NCBI RefSeq assembly: GCF_016612545.1
Contig: NZ_JAENRY010000007.1
Span: 29,205-93,204, forward strand
DNA from: Streptomyces sp. MBT65
GTDB taxonomy: Bacteria; Actinomycetota; Actinomycetes; Streptomycetales; Streptomycetaceae
DNA: 64,000 nt
Reading direction: 5' to 3'
Below are positions 8,171 through 17,192 of this stretch, piece after piece. How positions within the stretch are numbered: position 1 is the stretch's first letter; each line of letters opens with the position of its first letter. The notes beneath the pieces were generated by a model. It did not search any database. It was not told the origin of the DNA and saw only the letters and a program-made list of their open reading frames with translations. Both the position numbers and the translations under genes were made by a program.

Positions 8171-8644
8171 ATGACCTCACCTCTCCACCCAACAGACCTG
8201 TACCACACGGGAATCGTCGTCCCGGACATCGAGGCGGCGAAGGCCTGGCTCACCCGGATCGCGGGTCACCGCTGGACCGAGACCCAGGCCTACGACCTCA
8301 CCGTGCGCCTGGCCGACGGCGAACGCGTGCTCCCACTGCGCTTCGCGTACTCGCTGGACGCCCCGCACCTGGAACTCGTGCAGGAGATCCCGGGCACGCC
8401 GTGGACCCCGTCCGGGAACCTGGCCACCCATCACCTCGGCTACTTCTGCGACGACTTGCCCACCACCTCCAAACGGCTGGAGGAGGCGGGCTTCCCGCTG
8501 GAGGCCTGCGCGATCGTCGACGGCTCCCCGTCGATCTTCGCCTACCACTTCGACCCGCACGGCGTGCGCATCGAGATCGTCGACCGCACCCGCATGCCTG
8601 ACTTCGACGACTACCTCCGCTCCAAGGCCCCGACGTGGCACTGA
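8171..8644 (+). CDS. VOC-superfamily (glyoxalase-like) protein
   Basis: 157-residue two-module VOC fold. Candidate metal ligands appear in order as YHTGIVV (His), LELVQE (Glu), THHLGYF (His) and RIEIVD (Glu), the pattern seen in methylmalonyl-CoA epimerase and small glyoxalases. I prefer ATG 8171. A GTG at 8159 would overlap the P450 stop but has a poor ribosome-site spacing. Its 3' end overlaps the next gene by 10 bases. Its reaction is unknown; an isomerase, epimerase or lyase step on a CoA ester is plausible. Confidence 0.82.
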   Translation: MTSPLHPTDLYHTGIVVPDIEAAKAWLTRIAGHRWTETQAYDLTVRLADGERVLPLRFAYSLDAPHLELVQEIPGTPWTPSGNLATHHLGYFCDDLPTTSKRLEEAGFPLEACAIVDGSPSIFAYHFDPHGVRIEIVDRTRMPDFDDYLRSKAPTWH

Positions 8645-9792
8645 CGTTCACCGAGGAGCAGGAACAACTCCGCACGACGCTACGGCGCTTCCTCACCGAC
8701 AAGGCGCCGAGCGCGGCCGTACGCCACGCGATGGACTCCGCCGAAGGCCACGATCCCCTGCTCTGGCGGCAGATGGCCGACCAACTCGGCCTGCACGGGC
8801 TCGCGTTGCCCGAGGAGTACGGCGGATCCGGCGGCGGGCCGGTCGAGTTGGGGATCGTACTGGAGGAGCTGGGACGGGTACTCCTGCCGTCGCCCTACTT
8901 CGCGACCGTCGCCCTCGCCGGCCAGGCCCTCGCGGCCTCCGGCGACGAGGCGGCGAGAGCGCGCTGGCTGCCCGCGATCGCCGACGGCTCGCTGACGGCC
9001 ACGCTGGCGCTCGCCGAGACGGGCGGCTCATGGGAGTTGGCGGACATCGAGGCGTCGGCCGCGAACGGCACGGTGTCCGGCACCAAGATGTTCGTCGTCG
9101 ACGGACACACCGCCGACCTGATCCTCGTAACAGCCCGTACCGGCACGGGACTCGGGCTCTTCGCCGTCGACGGTGACGCTCCCGGAGTGACCCGCACCCG
9201 GCTGGAGACCCTCGACCCGACCCGGCGGCTGGCCCGCGTCGACCTCGACGGCGCGCCCGCCCTGCGGGTCGGCCCGGACGGGGACGCCTCGGCGTATCTG
9301 CGTACCGTGCTCGACCTCGTGGCCGTGGCGCTCGCCGCCGAACAGGTCGGCGGAGCACAGGCCTGCCTGGACGCGGCCGTGGCGTACGCGAAGGTCCGCG
9401 TGCAATTCGGGCGCCCCATCGGCTCGTTCCAGGCGGTCAAGCACAAGTGCGCCGACCTGCTCGTGCGGATCGAGGGCGCCCGGTCGGCCGCCTACCACGC
9501 GACGGCCGTGGCCGCCGACGCCTCGCGCGAACTGCCGTTGTCCGCCGCACAGTTGATGCCCGCGGCGCAGGTGGCGTCCGCCGAACTGCCGGTGTCCGCC
9601 GCGCTGGCCGCGGCCTGCTGCGCGGACGCCTTCACCCACGCGGCCAAGGAGAACATCCAGATCCACGGCGGCATCGGCTACACGTGGGAGCACGACGCGC
9701 ATCTGTATCTGAAGCGCGCGAAGTCGTCGGAGCAGTTGTTCGGGGGCCCGGCGACGCACCGGACCCGGTTGGCCGACCTGGTCGGAATCTGA
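8635..9792 (+). CDS. Acyl-CoA dehydrogenase
   Basis: 385-residue acyl-CoA dehydrogenase starting at GTG 8635 inside the VOC gene. It shows PEEYGGSGGG near the N-terminus, a rather divergent middle domain (LAETGGSWELAD), VQFGRPIGSFQAVKHKCADL, and the C-terminal IHGGIGYTWEHDAHLYLKRA. Glu in TWEHD is the probable catalytic base. It belongs to the FadE branch that often works on steroid or ring-derived CoA esters, sometimes as heteromers. It introduces an alpha,beta double bond and passes electrons to ETF. Confidence 0.92.
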   Translation: MALTFTEEQEQLRTTLRRFLTDKAPSAAVRHAMDSAEGHDPLLWRQMADQLGLHGLALPEEYGGSGGGPVELGIVLEELGRVLLPSPYFATVALAGQALAASGDEAARARWLPAIADGSLTATLALAETGGSWELADIEASAANGTVSGTKMFVVDGHTADLILVTARTGTGLGLFAVDGDAPGVTRTRLETLDPTRRLARVDLDGAPALRVGPDGDASAYLRTVLDLVAVALAAEQVGGAQACLDAAVAYAKVRVQFGRPIGSFQAVKHKCADLLVRIEGARSAAYHATAVAADASRELPLSAAQLMPAAQVASAELPVSAALAAACCADAFTHAAKENIQIHGGIGYTWEHDAHLYLKRAKSSEQLFGGPATHRTRLADLVGI

Positions 9793-9821
9793 GACCGCCG
9801 TCCTGTCGAAAGGCTGATCAC

Positions 9822-11321
9822 GTGGGAATTCGCGACCGCCTGTCCCGCCTGCTGGCCGAAGCGCCGGCTGCTGCCGAGGCGATCGAGTACGACCGGAACT
9901 GGTGGACCTGGGGGCAGGTCCAGCGGACCGCGCGGGAACTGGGCGAGGCACTCGACGCGCTGGGCCTGCCCGTCGGCGCCCGCGTCGGCGTCGTCCTGGA
10001 GAACCGGCCCGAACACGTCGCCGTGGTCGCCGCCGTGATCGCCTCCGGGCGCTGTCTGGTCATGCTCAGCCCGCTCCAGCCCGCCGCCCGGCTCGCCGCC
10101 GACATTGCCCGCTGCACCCCGCCCGTCGTCGTGTCCGGAGCCGAAGTCCTCGCCCGCGAAGGCGTGTTGGACGCCGTGACCGCACACGGCACGGCCCTTG
10201 AACTGGACACCGACGGGTCGCTACGACCCACGGGCGGCACGGCACCCACCGAGGCACCGACCCGCCCGGGCATCGCCGTGGAGATGCTCACCTCCGGCAC
10301 CACCGGCCCCCCGAAACGCGTCCACCTGCGCATCGGCCAACTCGACCAGGCCCTCGTCTCCGGCGGCCAGACCCGGAAGGACGACCGGCTCCTGTCGGAA
10401 TCGGCGTCCCTCGTGGCCACCCCGCTCGTCCATATCGGCGGCCTGTGGCGGGCGTTGGCCTGCCTGGCCACCGGACGCCGCATGCTCCTCATGCCGAGAT
10501 TCGCCGTCGACCCCTGGGTGAGCGCGGTCGAACGCCACCGACTCCGCGCGGCGAGCCTCGTCCCGGCCGCGATCCGCGCCGTACTCGACGCGCGTGTCCC
10601 GAAGGAACGCCTCGCCACCCTCCAGGTGGTCACCTCCGGCACGGCACCCTGCCCGCCGGAACTCGCGGACGCCTTCTACCGCACGTACGGCATCCCCGTC
10701 CTGATGACCTACGGTGCGACGGAGTTCGCCGGAGCCGTCGCCGGCTGGACCCTCGCACTGCACGACCACTGGTGGCAGCGGAAGGCGGGCAGCGCCGGAC
10801 GGGCCTTCGCGGGCGTGGAGTTGAGGGTGACCGGTGAGGACGGCGGCGAACTGCCGGTCGGCCGGACCGGTCGGCTCGAAGTGCGGACCGAACAGAGCAC
10901 GCACGGCGGCCGGACCTGGGTGAAGACCAGTGATCTGGCGCGGATCGACGCCGACCGGTTCGTGTGGATCGAGGGCCGTGCCGACGACGCCATCATCCGC
11001 GGCGGCTTCAAGGTGCAGCCGGAGACGGTCAAACGCGTCCTGGAGACCCACCCGGCCGTACGCGAGGCCGCCGTCGCCGGACTGCCGGACCCACGGCTGG
11101 GTGAAGTACCGGTCGCGGCCGTCGAGTTGGAGCCGGGGCAGCCCGCCGCACCGGACGCGGCCGAACTCGTCGCCCTGTGTCGCACCCACCTCACCCCCTA
11201 CGAGGTGCCGGCCCACATCGTCGTCCTCGACGAACTGCCCCGCACCCCGTCGAGCAAGGTGAGCCGCGTCGAACTGCTCGACCTCGTACGGGACCGGCTC
11301 GCCGAGCACACCAAAGCGTAA
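9822..11321 (+). CDS. AMP-forming acyl-CoA synthetase
   Basis: 499-residue ANL ligase. P-loop TSGTTGPPKRV, the YGATEF adenine motif, TSDLARIDADRFVWIEGR hinge region, DDAIIRGGFKV and the C-terminal lysine segment PRTPSSKVSR are all present. The start is GTG 9822 after GAAAGG. It lies 29 bases downstream of the ACAD gene in the same operon, so it presumably activates an acid intermediate of this pathway as a CoA ester. The first P-loop position is unusual (PPKRV rather than PKGV), but the catalytic lysine region is normal. Confidence 0.93.
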   Translation: MGIRDRLSRLLAEAPAAAEAIEYDRNWWTWGQVQRTARELGEALDALGLPVGARVGVVLENRPEHVAVVAAVIASGRCLVMLSPLQPAARLAADIARCTPPVVVSGAEVLAREGVLDAVTAHGTALELDTDGSLRPTGGTAPTEAPTRPGIAVEMLTSGTTGPPKRVHLRIGQLDQALVSGGQTRKDDRLLSESASLVATPLVHIGGLWRALACLATGRRMLLMPRFAVDPWVSAVERHRLRAASLVPAAIRAVLDARVPKERLATLQVVTSGTAPCPPELADAFYRTYGIPVLMTYGATEFAGAVAGWTLALHDHWWQRKAGSAGRAFAGVELRVTGEDGGELPVGRTGRLEVRTEQSTHGGRTWVKTSDLARIDADRFVWIEGRADDAIIRGGFKVQPETVKRVLETHPAVREAAVAGLPDPRLGEVPVAAVELEPGQPAAPDAAELVALCRTHLTPYEVPAHIVVLDELPRTPSSKVSRVELLDLVRDRLAEHTKA

Positions 11322-11365
11322 GCACCCGAAGGAGCAACCGCGGTGTCCAGCAAGGAGGTTGAGCG

Positions 11366-12616
11366 GTGACTGATACCGAGGAGAAGGCGGCCGAGCGGTT
11401 CGGCGTGCTGACGGACGAGGCGGTCGAACGCTCCCGGCGCCGCCTGGGCGTGCCCCAGCCGCAGCGCAACCCCCCGCACAACTACGAGGTCACCTGGGAC
11501 GGTTCACGCCACTTCGCCTACGGCTACGGCGACGCCAACCCGCTCTACTGCGACCCCGAGTACGCGGCGAAGACCCGCTGGGGCGCGCTCGTCGCACCGC
11601 CGACCTTCCTCTACACGATGGGCGAGGACGCGGCCCCGACACCGGACCCGGAGACCAAGGCCCTGCTCAAGGGCGACCCCTTCGCGGGGCTCGGCTCCTA
11701 CCAGGCGGTGATGGAGTTCGAGTGGTGGCGGCCCCTTCGACTGGCCGACCGCTGCCGGGTGTTGCAGACCCAGGTCGGTGTCCAGCTCAAGCGGAGCAGC
11801 TTCGGCGGACGTACCGCACACGTCGTCCGCGACTACCTCTACGCCAACGGGCACGGCGAGATGCACGCCCTGCGGCGCGGCACCTGGATCAACGCCGAAC
11901 GGCACACGTCGAAGAAGCGGGCCAAGGAAGCGCTCGAACAACAGCCGTACCCGCCCGAGCAGTTGGCGGAGATCGACGCCGCGTACGCCGCCGAGACCAG
12001 ACGCGGCGCCGAACCCCGCCACTGGGAGGACGTCGAGATCGGCGAGGAACTGCAACCCCGTGTGAAGGGCCCGCTGACCACCACGGACGTCGTCGTCTGG
12101 CACCTCGGCTGGGGCATGCAGCTCACCCCGCCCGGCGCCTTCGGCATCGCGGCGGCCGTACGACGCAAGGCCCCCGGCCTCTATCCGCCTAACCGGCTGG
12201 GCGTCCCGGACACCGTGCAACGCCTGCACTGGGAGCCCGAACGGGCCCGGGAACTCGGTCTGCCGGGCTCCTACGACTACGGCGGTATGCGCGAGACCTG
12301 GCTCTGCCATCTCCTCACCGACTGGATCGGCGACGACGGATGGCTGTGGAAACTCCGCTGCGAGCACCGCAAGTTCAACTACCTCGGCGACACCACGTGG
12401 GTACGCGGCACGGTCGTCGACAAGCAGCAGGTGGACGGCCGGAACGAGGTGCACATCGAGGTGCGCTGCGAGAACCAGCGCGGCGAAGTCACCACCCCCG
12501 GCAGGGCGGTTGTGCTCCTGCCGACCAGGGAGCGGGCCGTCGAACTTCCCTCGCCGCCCGCCCCGGACCTGGACGGCATGGTCGCCCACGAACTGGAGCG
12601 GTTCGCGGTCAAGTGA
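11366..12616 (+). CDS. MaoC-like double hot-dog acyl-CoA dehydratase
   Basis: 416-residue protein with two hot-dog modules. The N-terminal half contains FAYGYGDANPLYCDPEYA and LVAPPTFLYTM, typical of FAS1-like dehydratase/MaoC N-terminal domains. The C-terminal half begins near HWEDVEIGEEL and carries a divergent second module with YDYGGMRETW. A strong AAGGAGG site precedes GTG 11366. It probably hydrates a bulky enoyl-CoA in beta-oxidation, complementary to the crotonase immediately downstream. The second module lacks an obvious canonical MaoC Asp/His dyad in the usual context, so it may be structural. Confidence 0.85.
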   Translation: MTDTEEKAAERFGVLTDEAVERSRRRLGVPQPQRNPPHNYEVTWDGSRHFAYGYGDANPLYCDPEYAAKTRWGALVAPPTFLYTMGEDAAPTPDPETKALLKGDPFAGLGSYQAVMEFEWWRPLRLADRCRVLQTQVGVQLKRSSFGGRTAHVVRDYLYANGHGEMHALRRGTWINAERHTSKKRAKEALEQQPYPPEQLAEIDAAYAAETRRGAEPRHWEDVEIGEELQPRVKGPLTTTDVVVWHLGWGMQLTPPGAFGIAAAVRRKAPGLYPPNRLGVPDTVQRLHWEPERARELGLPGSYDYGGMRETWLCHLLTDWIGDDGWLWKLRCEHRKFNYLGDTTWVRGTVVDKQQVDGRNEVHIEVRCENQRGEVTTPGRAVVLLPTRERAVELPSPPAPDLDGMVAHELERFAVK

Positions 12617-12648
12617 TCGGTAATCGAGAACGAGCATCAGGAGGCAGG

Positions 12649-13413
12649 ATGTCGGACGAGGTGCTGGTGGAGCGCCGTGGCGCGGTCCAGGTCATCACGA
12701 TCAACCGTCCCGCGAAGAAGAACGCGCTCGACGCGGGCGTGGCCGCCGGAGTGGCCGCCGCGGTCGACGAGTTGGACGAGTCGGACGAGCTGCGGGTCGG
12801 TGTGCTCACCGGGGCGGGCGGCACGTTCTCGGCGGGCATGGACCTCAAGGCCTGGCTGCGCGGCGAGAGTCCCGCGATCGAGGGCCGGGGGCTGTGCGGG
12901 ATCACCATCACCCCGCCGCGCAAACCGCTGATCGCCGCCGTCGAGGGCTGGGCGCTGGCCGGCGGCTTCGAGCTGCTGCTCGCCTGCGATCTCGTCGTGG
13001 CCTCCCGCACGGCACGGGTCGGGGTACCGGAGGTGACACGCTCCCTGGTCGCCCGGGCGGGTGCGGCACTGCGCCTGCCGCAGCGGATCCCGTACGCCAT
13101 CGCGCTGGAACTGCTGCTGACCGGCGAGCCCATCACCGCCGTACGCGCGGCCGAGGTCGGACTGGTCAACCGGCTCACCGACGAGGGCGACGCGCTCGCC
13201 GGCGCGCTGGAACTCGCCACGACCATCGCGGCGAACGGCCCCCTCGCCGTCGCCGCGACCAAGCAGATCGCGCAGTCCGCCGCCGAGCGGACGCTGGAGG
13301 AGGGCTGGATCCGGCAGGCCGAGATCGCGTCGCCGGTGTTCTCGTCCGAGGACGCACGGGAGGGCGCCGCCGCCTTCGCAGAGAAGCGGCCACCGGTCTG
13401 GAAGGGACGCTGA
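12649..13413 (+). CDS. Enoyl-CoA hydratase/isomerase (crotonase)
   Basis: 254-residue crotonase. The oxyanion-hole segments are GTFSAGMDLKAW and EGWALAGGFELLLACDLVVA, and the later segment GVPEVTRSL carries a conserved acidic residue. Preceded by GGAGG at the right distance from ATG 12649. It hydrates or isomerises enoyl-CoA in the same operon as two CoA-activating enzymes, ACAD and thiolase. Confidence 0.92.
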   Translation: MSDEVLVERRGAVQVITINRPAKKNALDAGVAAGVAAAVDELDESDELRVGVLTGAGGTFSAGMDLKAWLRGESPAIEGRGLCGITITPPRKPLIAAVEGWALAGGFELLLACDLVVASRTARVGVPEVTRSLVARAGAALRLPQRIPYAIALELLLTGEPITAVRAAEVGLVNRLTDEGDALAGALELATTIAANGPLAVAATKQIAQSAAERTLEEGWIRQAEIASPVFSSEDAREGAAAFAEKRPPVWKGR

Positions 13414-13465
13414 CCGCGTCGTAGCACCGCCAGGATCCTCAAGTCAGACCGACAGGGAGGGTGTT

Positions 13466-14614
13466 GTGACCACAGGACCGCTGTCCGGCTGCCGCGTCGT
13501 CGAGTTGGGCGGCATCGGACCGGGCCCGTTCGCCGGCATGCTGCTCGCCGACCTCGGCGCGGAGGTCGTCCGAGTGGACCGACCCGAGCGGGCGGCCGAG
13601 CCCGACGCGGGCGGCCCCGGGGACGTACTCAACCGAGGGAAGCGGTCGGTCGCACTCGACCTGAAACACCCGGCCGGACCCGCCGCCCTCCTCCAACTCG
13701 CCGCGCGCGCCGACGTGTTGATCGAGGGCTTCCGCCCGGGCGTCACCGAACGCCTGGGCATCGGACCGCACGAGTGCCTCGCCCGCAACCCCCGGCTCGT
13801 CTACGGCCGGATGACCGGCTGGGGCCAGACCGGCCCCCTCGCCGCGGCCGCCGGACACGACCTCACCTACATCGCCCTCACCGGCGCACTCGGCGCGATC
13901 GGAGACGCGGCAGGCCCGCCGCAGATACCGCTGAACCTCGTCGGCGACTTCGGAGGCGGCGGCTGCTACCTCGTGATCGGCGTGCTGGCCGCCCTGCATG
14001 CCGTCGGGCGTAAGGGAGTTGGCCAGGTCGTCGATGCCGCGATCGTCGACGGGACGGCCCACCTCCTCGCGAGTACCTTCGGGAAACTCGGGCGCGGGGT
14101 GTGGACCGACGAGCGCGGTGTCAATCAACTCGACGGCGGCTGGCCCTTCTATGCCGTCTACGAGACCAAGGACCGTCGGCATGTGGCGGTCGGCGCGCTG
14201 GAGTCGAAGTTCTACCGCCGACTGGTCGAACTGCTCAAGCTCGACGTCGACCCGGAGCTGCAGCACGACCGCTCGACCTGGCCGGAGCTGCGTCGCCGCC
14301 TGGCGGAACGCTTCGCGGAGCGCACGCGTGACGAATGGGCGGCCGTCCTCGAAGGAACCGACGCCTGCGTCGCACCCGTCCTCGGCCTCACCGAGGCCGC
14401 AGCACATCCCCAACTCGCCGCGCGCGGAAGCCTGTTCACGCGCGACGGTGTCGTACAGCCCGCCGCGGCACCCCGTTTCTCGGCGACGCCGTCGAGTCCG
14501 GGACCGGCGGCACCACCCGTGGGTGCCGACACCCGCGCCGTGCTCCGGGACTGGGAGATCACCGACGCCGACGCACTCGTCGACAGCGGCGCCGCCGTCC
14601 AGTTCCCCCACTGA
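13466..14614 (+). CDS. Alpha-methylacyl-CoA racemase (family III fold)
   Basis: 382-residue CaiB-fold protein that matches alpha-methylacyl-CoA racemase rather than a transferase. It has GRMTGWGQTGPLA, AGHDLTYIALTGAL and NLVGDFGGGG, the segments that hold the His/Asp acid-base pair of mycobacterial MCR (here His131 and Asp161). GTG 13466 follows GGGAGGG. Racemising 2-methyl-branched acyl-CoA lets stereospecific acyl-CoA dehydrogenases act on steroid- or terpenoid-like side chains, which supports a branched or alicyclic substrate for this operon. Confidence 0.9.
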   Translation: MTTGPLSGCRVVELGGIGPGPFAGMLLADLGAEVVRVDRPERAAEPDAGGPGDVLNRGKRSVALDLKHPAGPAALLQLAARADVLIEGFRPGVTERLGIGPHECLARNPRLVYGRMTGWGQTGPLAAAAGHDLTYIALTGALGAIGDAAGPPQIPLNLVGDFGGGGCYLVIGVLAALHAVGRKGVGQVVDAAIVDGTAHLLASTFGKLGRGVWTDERGVNQLDGGWPFYAVYETKDRRHVAVGALESKFYRRLVELLKLDVDPELQHDRSTWPELRRRLAERFAERTRDEWAAVLEGTDACVAPVLGLTEAAAHPQLAARGSLFTRDGVVQPAAAPRFSATPSSPGPAAPPVGADTRAVLRDWEITDADALVDSGAAVQFPH

Positions 14615-14651
14615 TTCCCCCTGATTCCCCAGCGACCGAGAGGACCCTTCC

Positions 14652-15797
14652 ATGCCCGAGGCCGTCATCGTCGACGCCGTCCGCACGCCCATCGGCAAGC
14701 GCAACGGCTCCCTGGCCGCCGTCCACGCGGCCGATCTGTCGGCACATGTGCTCACCGCGCTGGTGGAACGCACCGGCGTGGACCCCGGCACCATCGACGA
14801 CGTGATGTGGGGCTGCGTGACCCAGGTCGGCGACCAGTCGAGCAACATCGCGCGCTTCGCCGCCCTCGCGGCGGGCTGGCCCGAGCATGTGCCCGGGGTG
14901 ACGATCAACCGGGCCTGCGGCTCCAGCCAACAGGCCGTCGACTCCGCCGCGCACGCCGTCATGGCCGGGCAGTACGACCTGGTCGTGGCCGGCGGCGTGG
15001 AGACCATGACCAGGGTCCCGCTCGGCTCGCACCGGACCACCGGTCAGCCGTACGGACCCGCCGTCCTGGCCCGCTACGACGGTTTCCAGTTCAGCCAGGG
15101 CGTCGGTGCCGAGCTGATATCCGAGCGGTGGGGCCTCAGTCGCACCCGGCTCGACGAGTTCGCGTCCGAGTCGCACGCCAAGGCCGCGGCGGCGATCGAC
15201 TCGGGCATCTTCGACGACCACATCGTGCCCATCGAGGTCGAGGGCACCAAGTTCACCGTCGACGAGGGCCTGCGGCGCGGGACTTCGGTCGAGACCCTCG
15301 CCAAACTGAAGCCGTCGTTCAAGGAGGACGGCGTGATCCACGCCGGGAACGCCTCTCAGATCTCCGACGGCGCCGCCGCGCTCCTCATCACAACTCCCGA
15401 ACGGGCAAGGGAGTTGGGCCTCAAGCCGATCGCCCGCTACCACTCGGGCGCGGTCAGCGGCGCGGACCCGATCATGATGCTGACCGGCCCGATCCCGGCG
15501 ACCGAGAAGGTGCTCCGCCGGTCCGGTCTCTCCATCGAGGACATCGGCGCCTTCGAGGTCAACGAGGCGTTCGCACCGGTGCCGTTGGCGTGGCTGGCCG
15601 AGACCGGCGCCGACCCCGAGCGGCTCAACCCGCTCGGCGGAGCGATCGCGGTCGGCCATCCGCTCGGTGGCTCCGGCGCCATCCTGATGACCCGCCTGCT
15701 CGCCCGGATGCGCCAACGCAACCTGCGCTACGGCCTCCAGACGATGTGCGAAGGGGGCGGCACGGCCAACGCCACGATCATCGAACTGCTGCCGTGA
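14652..15797 (+). CDS. Thiolase (acetyl-CoA acyltransferase)
   Basis: 381-residue thiolase with all catalytic elements: NRACGSSQQAV with nucleophile Cys89, NEAFAPV, GGAIAVGHPLGGSGA with the His, and MCEGGGTANA with the second Cys. It is the last gene of the rightward operon and performs the thiolytic cleavage that ends a beta-oxidation round. It ends 4 bases from the convergent P450 stop, and no hairpin terminator fits between them. Confidence 0.96.
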   Translation: MPEAVIVDAVRTPIGKRNGSLAAVHAADLSAHVLTALVERTGVDPGTIDDVMWGCVTQVGDQSSNIARFAALAAGWPEHVPGVTINRACGSSQQAVDSAAHAVMAGQYDLVVAGGVETMTRVPLGSHRTTGQPYGPAVLARYDGFQFSQGVGAELISERWGLSRTRLDEFASESHAKAAAAIDSGIFDDHIVPIEVEGTKFTVDEGLRRGTSVETLAKLKPSFKEDGVIHAGNASQISDGAAALLITTPERARELGLKPIARYHSGAVSGADPIMMLTGPIPATEKVLRRSGLSIEDIGAFEVNEAFAPVPLAWLAETGADPERLNPLGGAIAVGHPLGGSGAILMTRLLARMRQRNLRYGLQTMCEGGGTANATIIELLP

Positions 15798-15801
15798 CGG
15801 C

Positions 15802-17043
15802 TCACCAGGCGACCGGCAACTCGTAGATGCCGTAGGCCTGGGAGTCCTCCTTGAACTTCAACTCCGAGACGTCGACGGCGAGTCGGAGGGTCGGGATGCG
15901 GCGGAACAACGTGCTGAAGACGACGTGGAGTTCGATGCGGGCGAGCTGCTGGCCCACGCACTGGTGCGGGCCCCAGCCGAACGCGTGGTGGTGGGCCGCG
16001 CTGCGCGTGAGGTCGAGCTTCTCGGGGTCGGGGAACGCCTGCGGGTCCCAGTTGGCGGCCGGCAGCGACGCGATGACGCCCTCGCCCGCGCGGATGATCT
16101 CGCCGTCGATCTCGATGTCCTCCAACACGGCCCGGCGTGCCAGGAGATGCGGGATGGTGAGGTAGCGCAGCAGCTCCTCGACCGTGCTCGTCACGTACTT
16201 CGCATCGTCCGAGTGCTCGCGCAGGCCCGCGAGTTGGTCCGGGTTCTCCAGCAGCAGCGCGGTCCCCAGCGTGATCATGTTGGCGCTGGTGTCGTGCCCG
16301 GCGACGAGCAGGATGTGCCCCAGCGGCGCGGCCTCCTCCATGGACAGCTCGCCCGCCTTGATGCGCGCGCCGAGGTCGGAGAGGACGTCCTCGCCGGGGT
16401 TGTCCATCTTGCCCTCGATGAGTCCGGCGATGTAACGGCGCACGGTCGCCGTGCTCTCCGCCGCCTTCTCCGGCGTCTTGAAGCGCGCGTTGGTCACCCC
16501 CGCGTGCTCCTGGAAGAAGTCGTGGTCCTCGTACGGCACCCCGAGGAGCGCGCAGATCATCAGCGACGGCAGCGGGAGCGACAGCGCCTCGTTCAGCTTG
16601 GTCGGGTTGGGACCCGCGAGCATCTTGTCGATGAGGTCGTCGGTGATCCGCTGGATCTCCGGGCGGATCTTCTCCATCCGGTGCCGGGTGAACGAACTCG
16701 TGAGCATCCGCCGCCACCGCGTGTGCTCGACCCCGTCGGTGTTGTTGATCGACGGCTGGATATGGTCCGCGTGCGCCTTCATCGCCTCGGTCGTGTGCGG
16801 ATATCCGGGCGCCCCGATATTCGCGCTGAGCCGGGGATCGGTCAGCAACTGCCGCTGGGCCGCGTGCGTCGTGACGACCCACGGGGTCGTACCGTCCCAG
16901 GTCTTCGCCCGCACCAGGGCCTTGTCCGAGTCGTGCAGCTTCAGCAGCCCCGGCGGCGGCGCGAACGGGCACTGGCCCGATCGGGGCGACGGGTACTCGG
17001 GCAGTTCCTCGGAGACGTCGGTTCCGGCCACGCTCTCGGTCAT
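15802..17043 (-). CDS. Cytochrome P450, CYP105-like
   Basis: 413-residue P450 with VAGHDTSAN (I helix), EELLR (ExxR) and FGWGPHQCVGQQLARIEL, the heme loop with Cys362. The FGxGxHQCxGQxLAR form is typical of actinomycete CYP105-type enzymes. ATG 17043 follows GAGGAC. It is transcribed alone leftwards; palindromes at 17093-17102 and 17144-17156 lie upstream. It likely hydroxylates an early pathway intermediate. Confidence 0.95.
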   Translation of the reverse strand: MTESVAGTDVSEELPEYPSPRSGQCPFAPPPGLLKLHDSDKALVRAKTWDGTTPWVVTTHAAQRQLLTDPRLSANIGAPGYPHTTEAMKAHADHIQPSINNTDGVEHTRWRRMLTSSFTRHRMEKIRPEIQRITDDLIDKMLAGPNPTKLNEALSLPLPSLMICALLGVPYEDHDFFQEHAGVTNARFKTPEKAAESTATVRRYIAGLIEGKMDNPGEDVLSDLGARIKAGELSMEEAAPLGHILLVAGHDTSANMITLGTALLLENPDQLAGLREHSDDAKYVTSTVEELLRYLTIPHLLARRAVLEDIEIDGEIIRAGEGVIASLPAANWDPQAFPDPEKLDLTRSAAHHHAFGWGPHQCVGQQLARIELHVVFSTLFRRIPTLRLAVDVSELKFKEDSQAYGIYELPVAW

Positions 17044-17092
17044 GGTTCTGTCGTCCTCTCGTCGGCCCCACACCTGACGGAACCATACGTCG

Positions 17093-17156
17093 ACCGATCG
17101 GTACAATCAATCTCCCGGAAACCTCCAGGAGGCCGGTGAAGAAATGTGTGACACAT
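17093..17156. promoter_or_regulatory. P450 upstream region with two short palindromes
   Basis: ACCGATCGGT (17093-17102) is a perfect 10-base palindrome 50 bases upstream of the P450 start. ATGTGT-G-ACACAT (17144-17156) is a second perfect palindrome. Both are candidate operators controlling the leftward P450. No regulator gene is adjacent, so the protein that binds them is unknown. Confidence 0.4.
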
Positions 17157-17192
17157 GTATTGACCGGGTGGTCTATTTGCCGACCGGCTGAG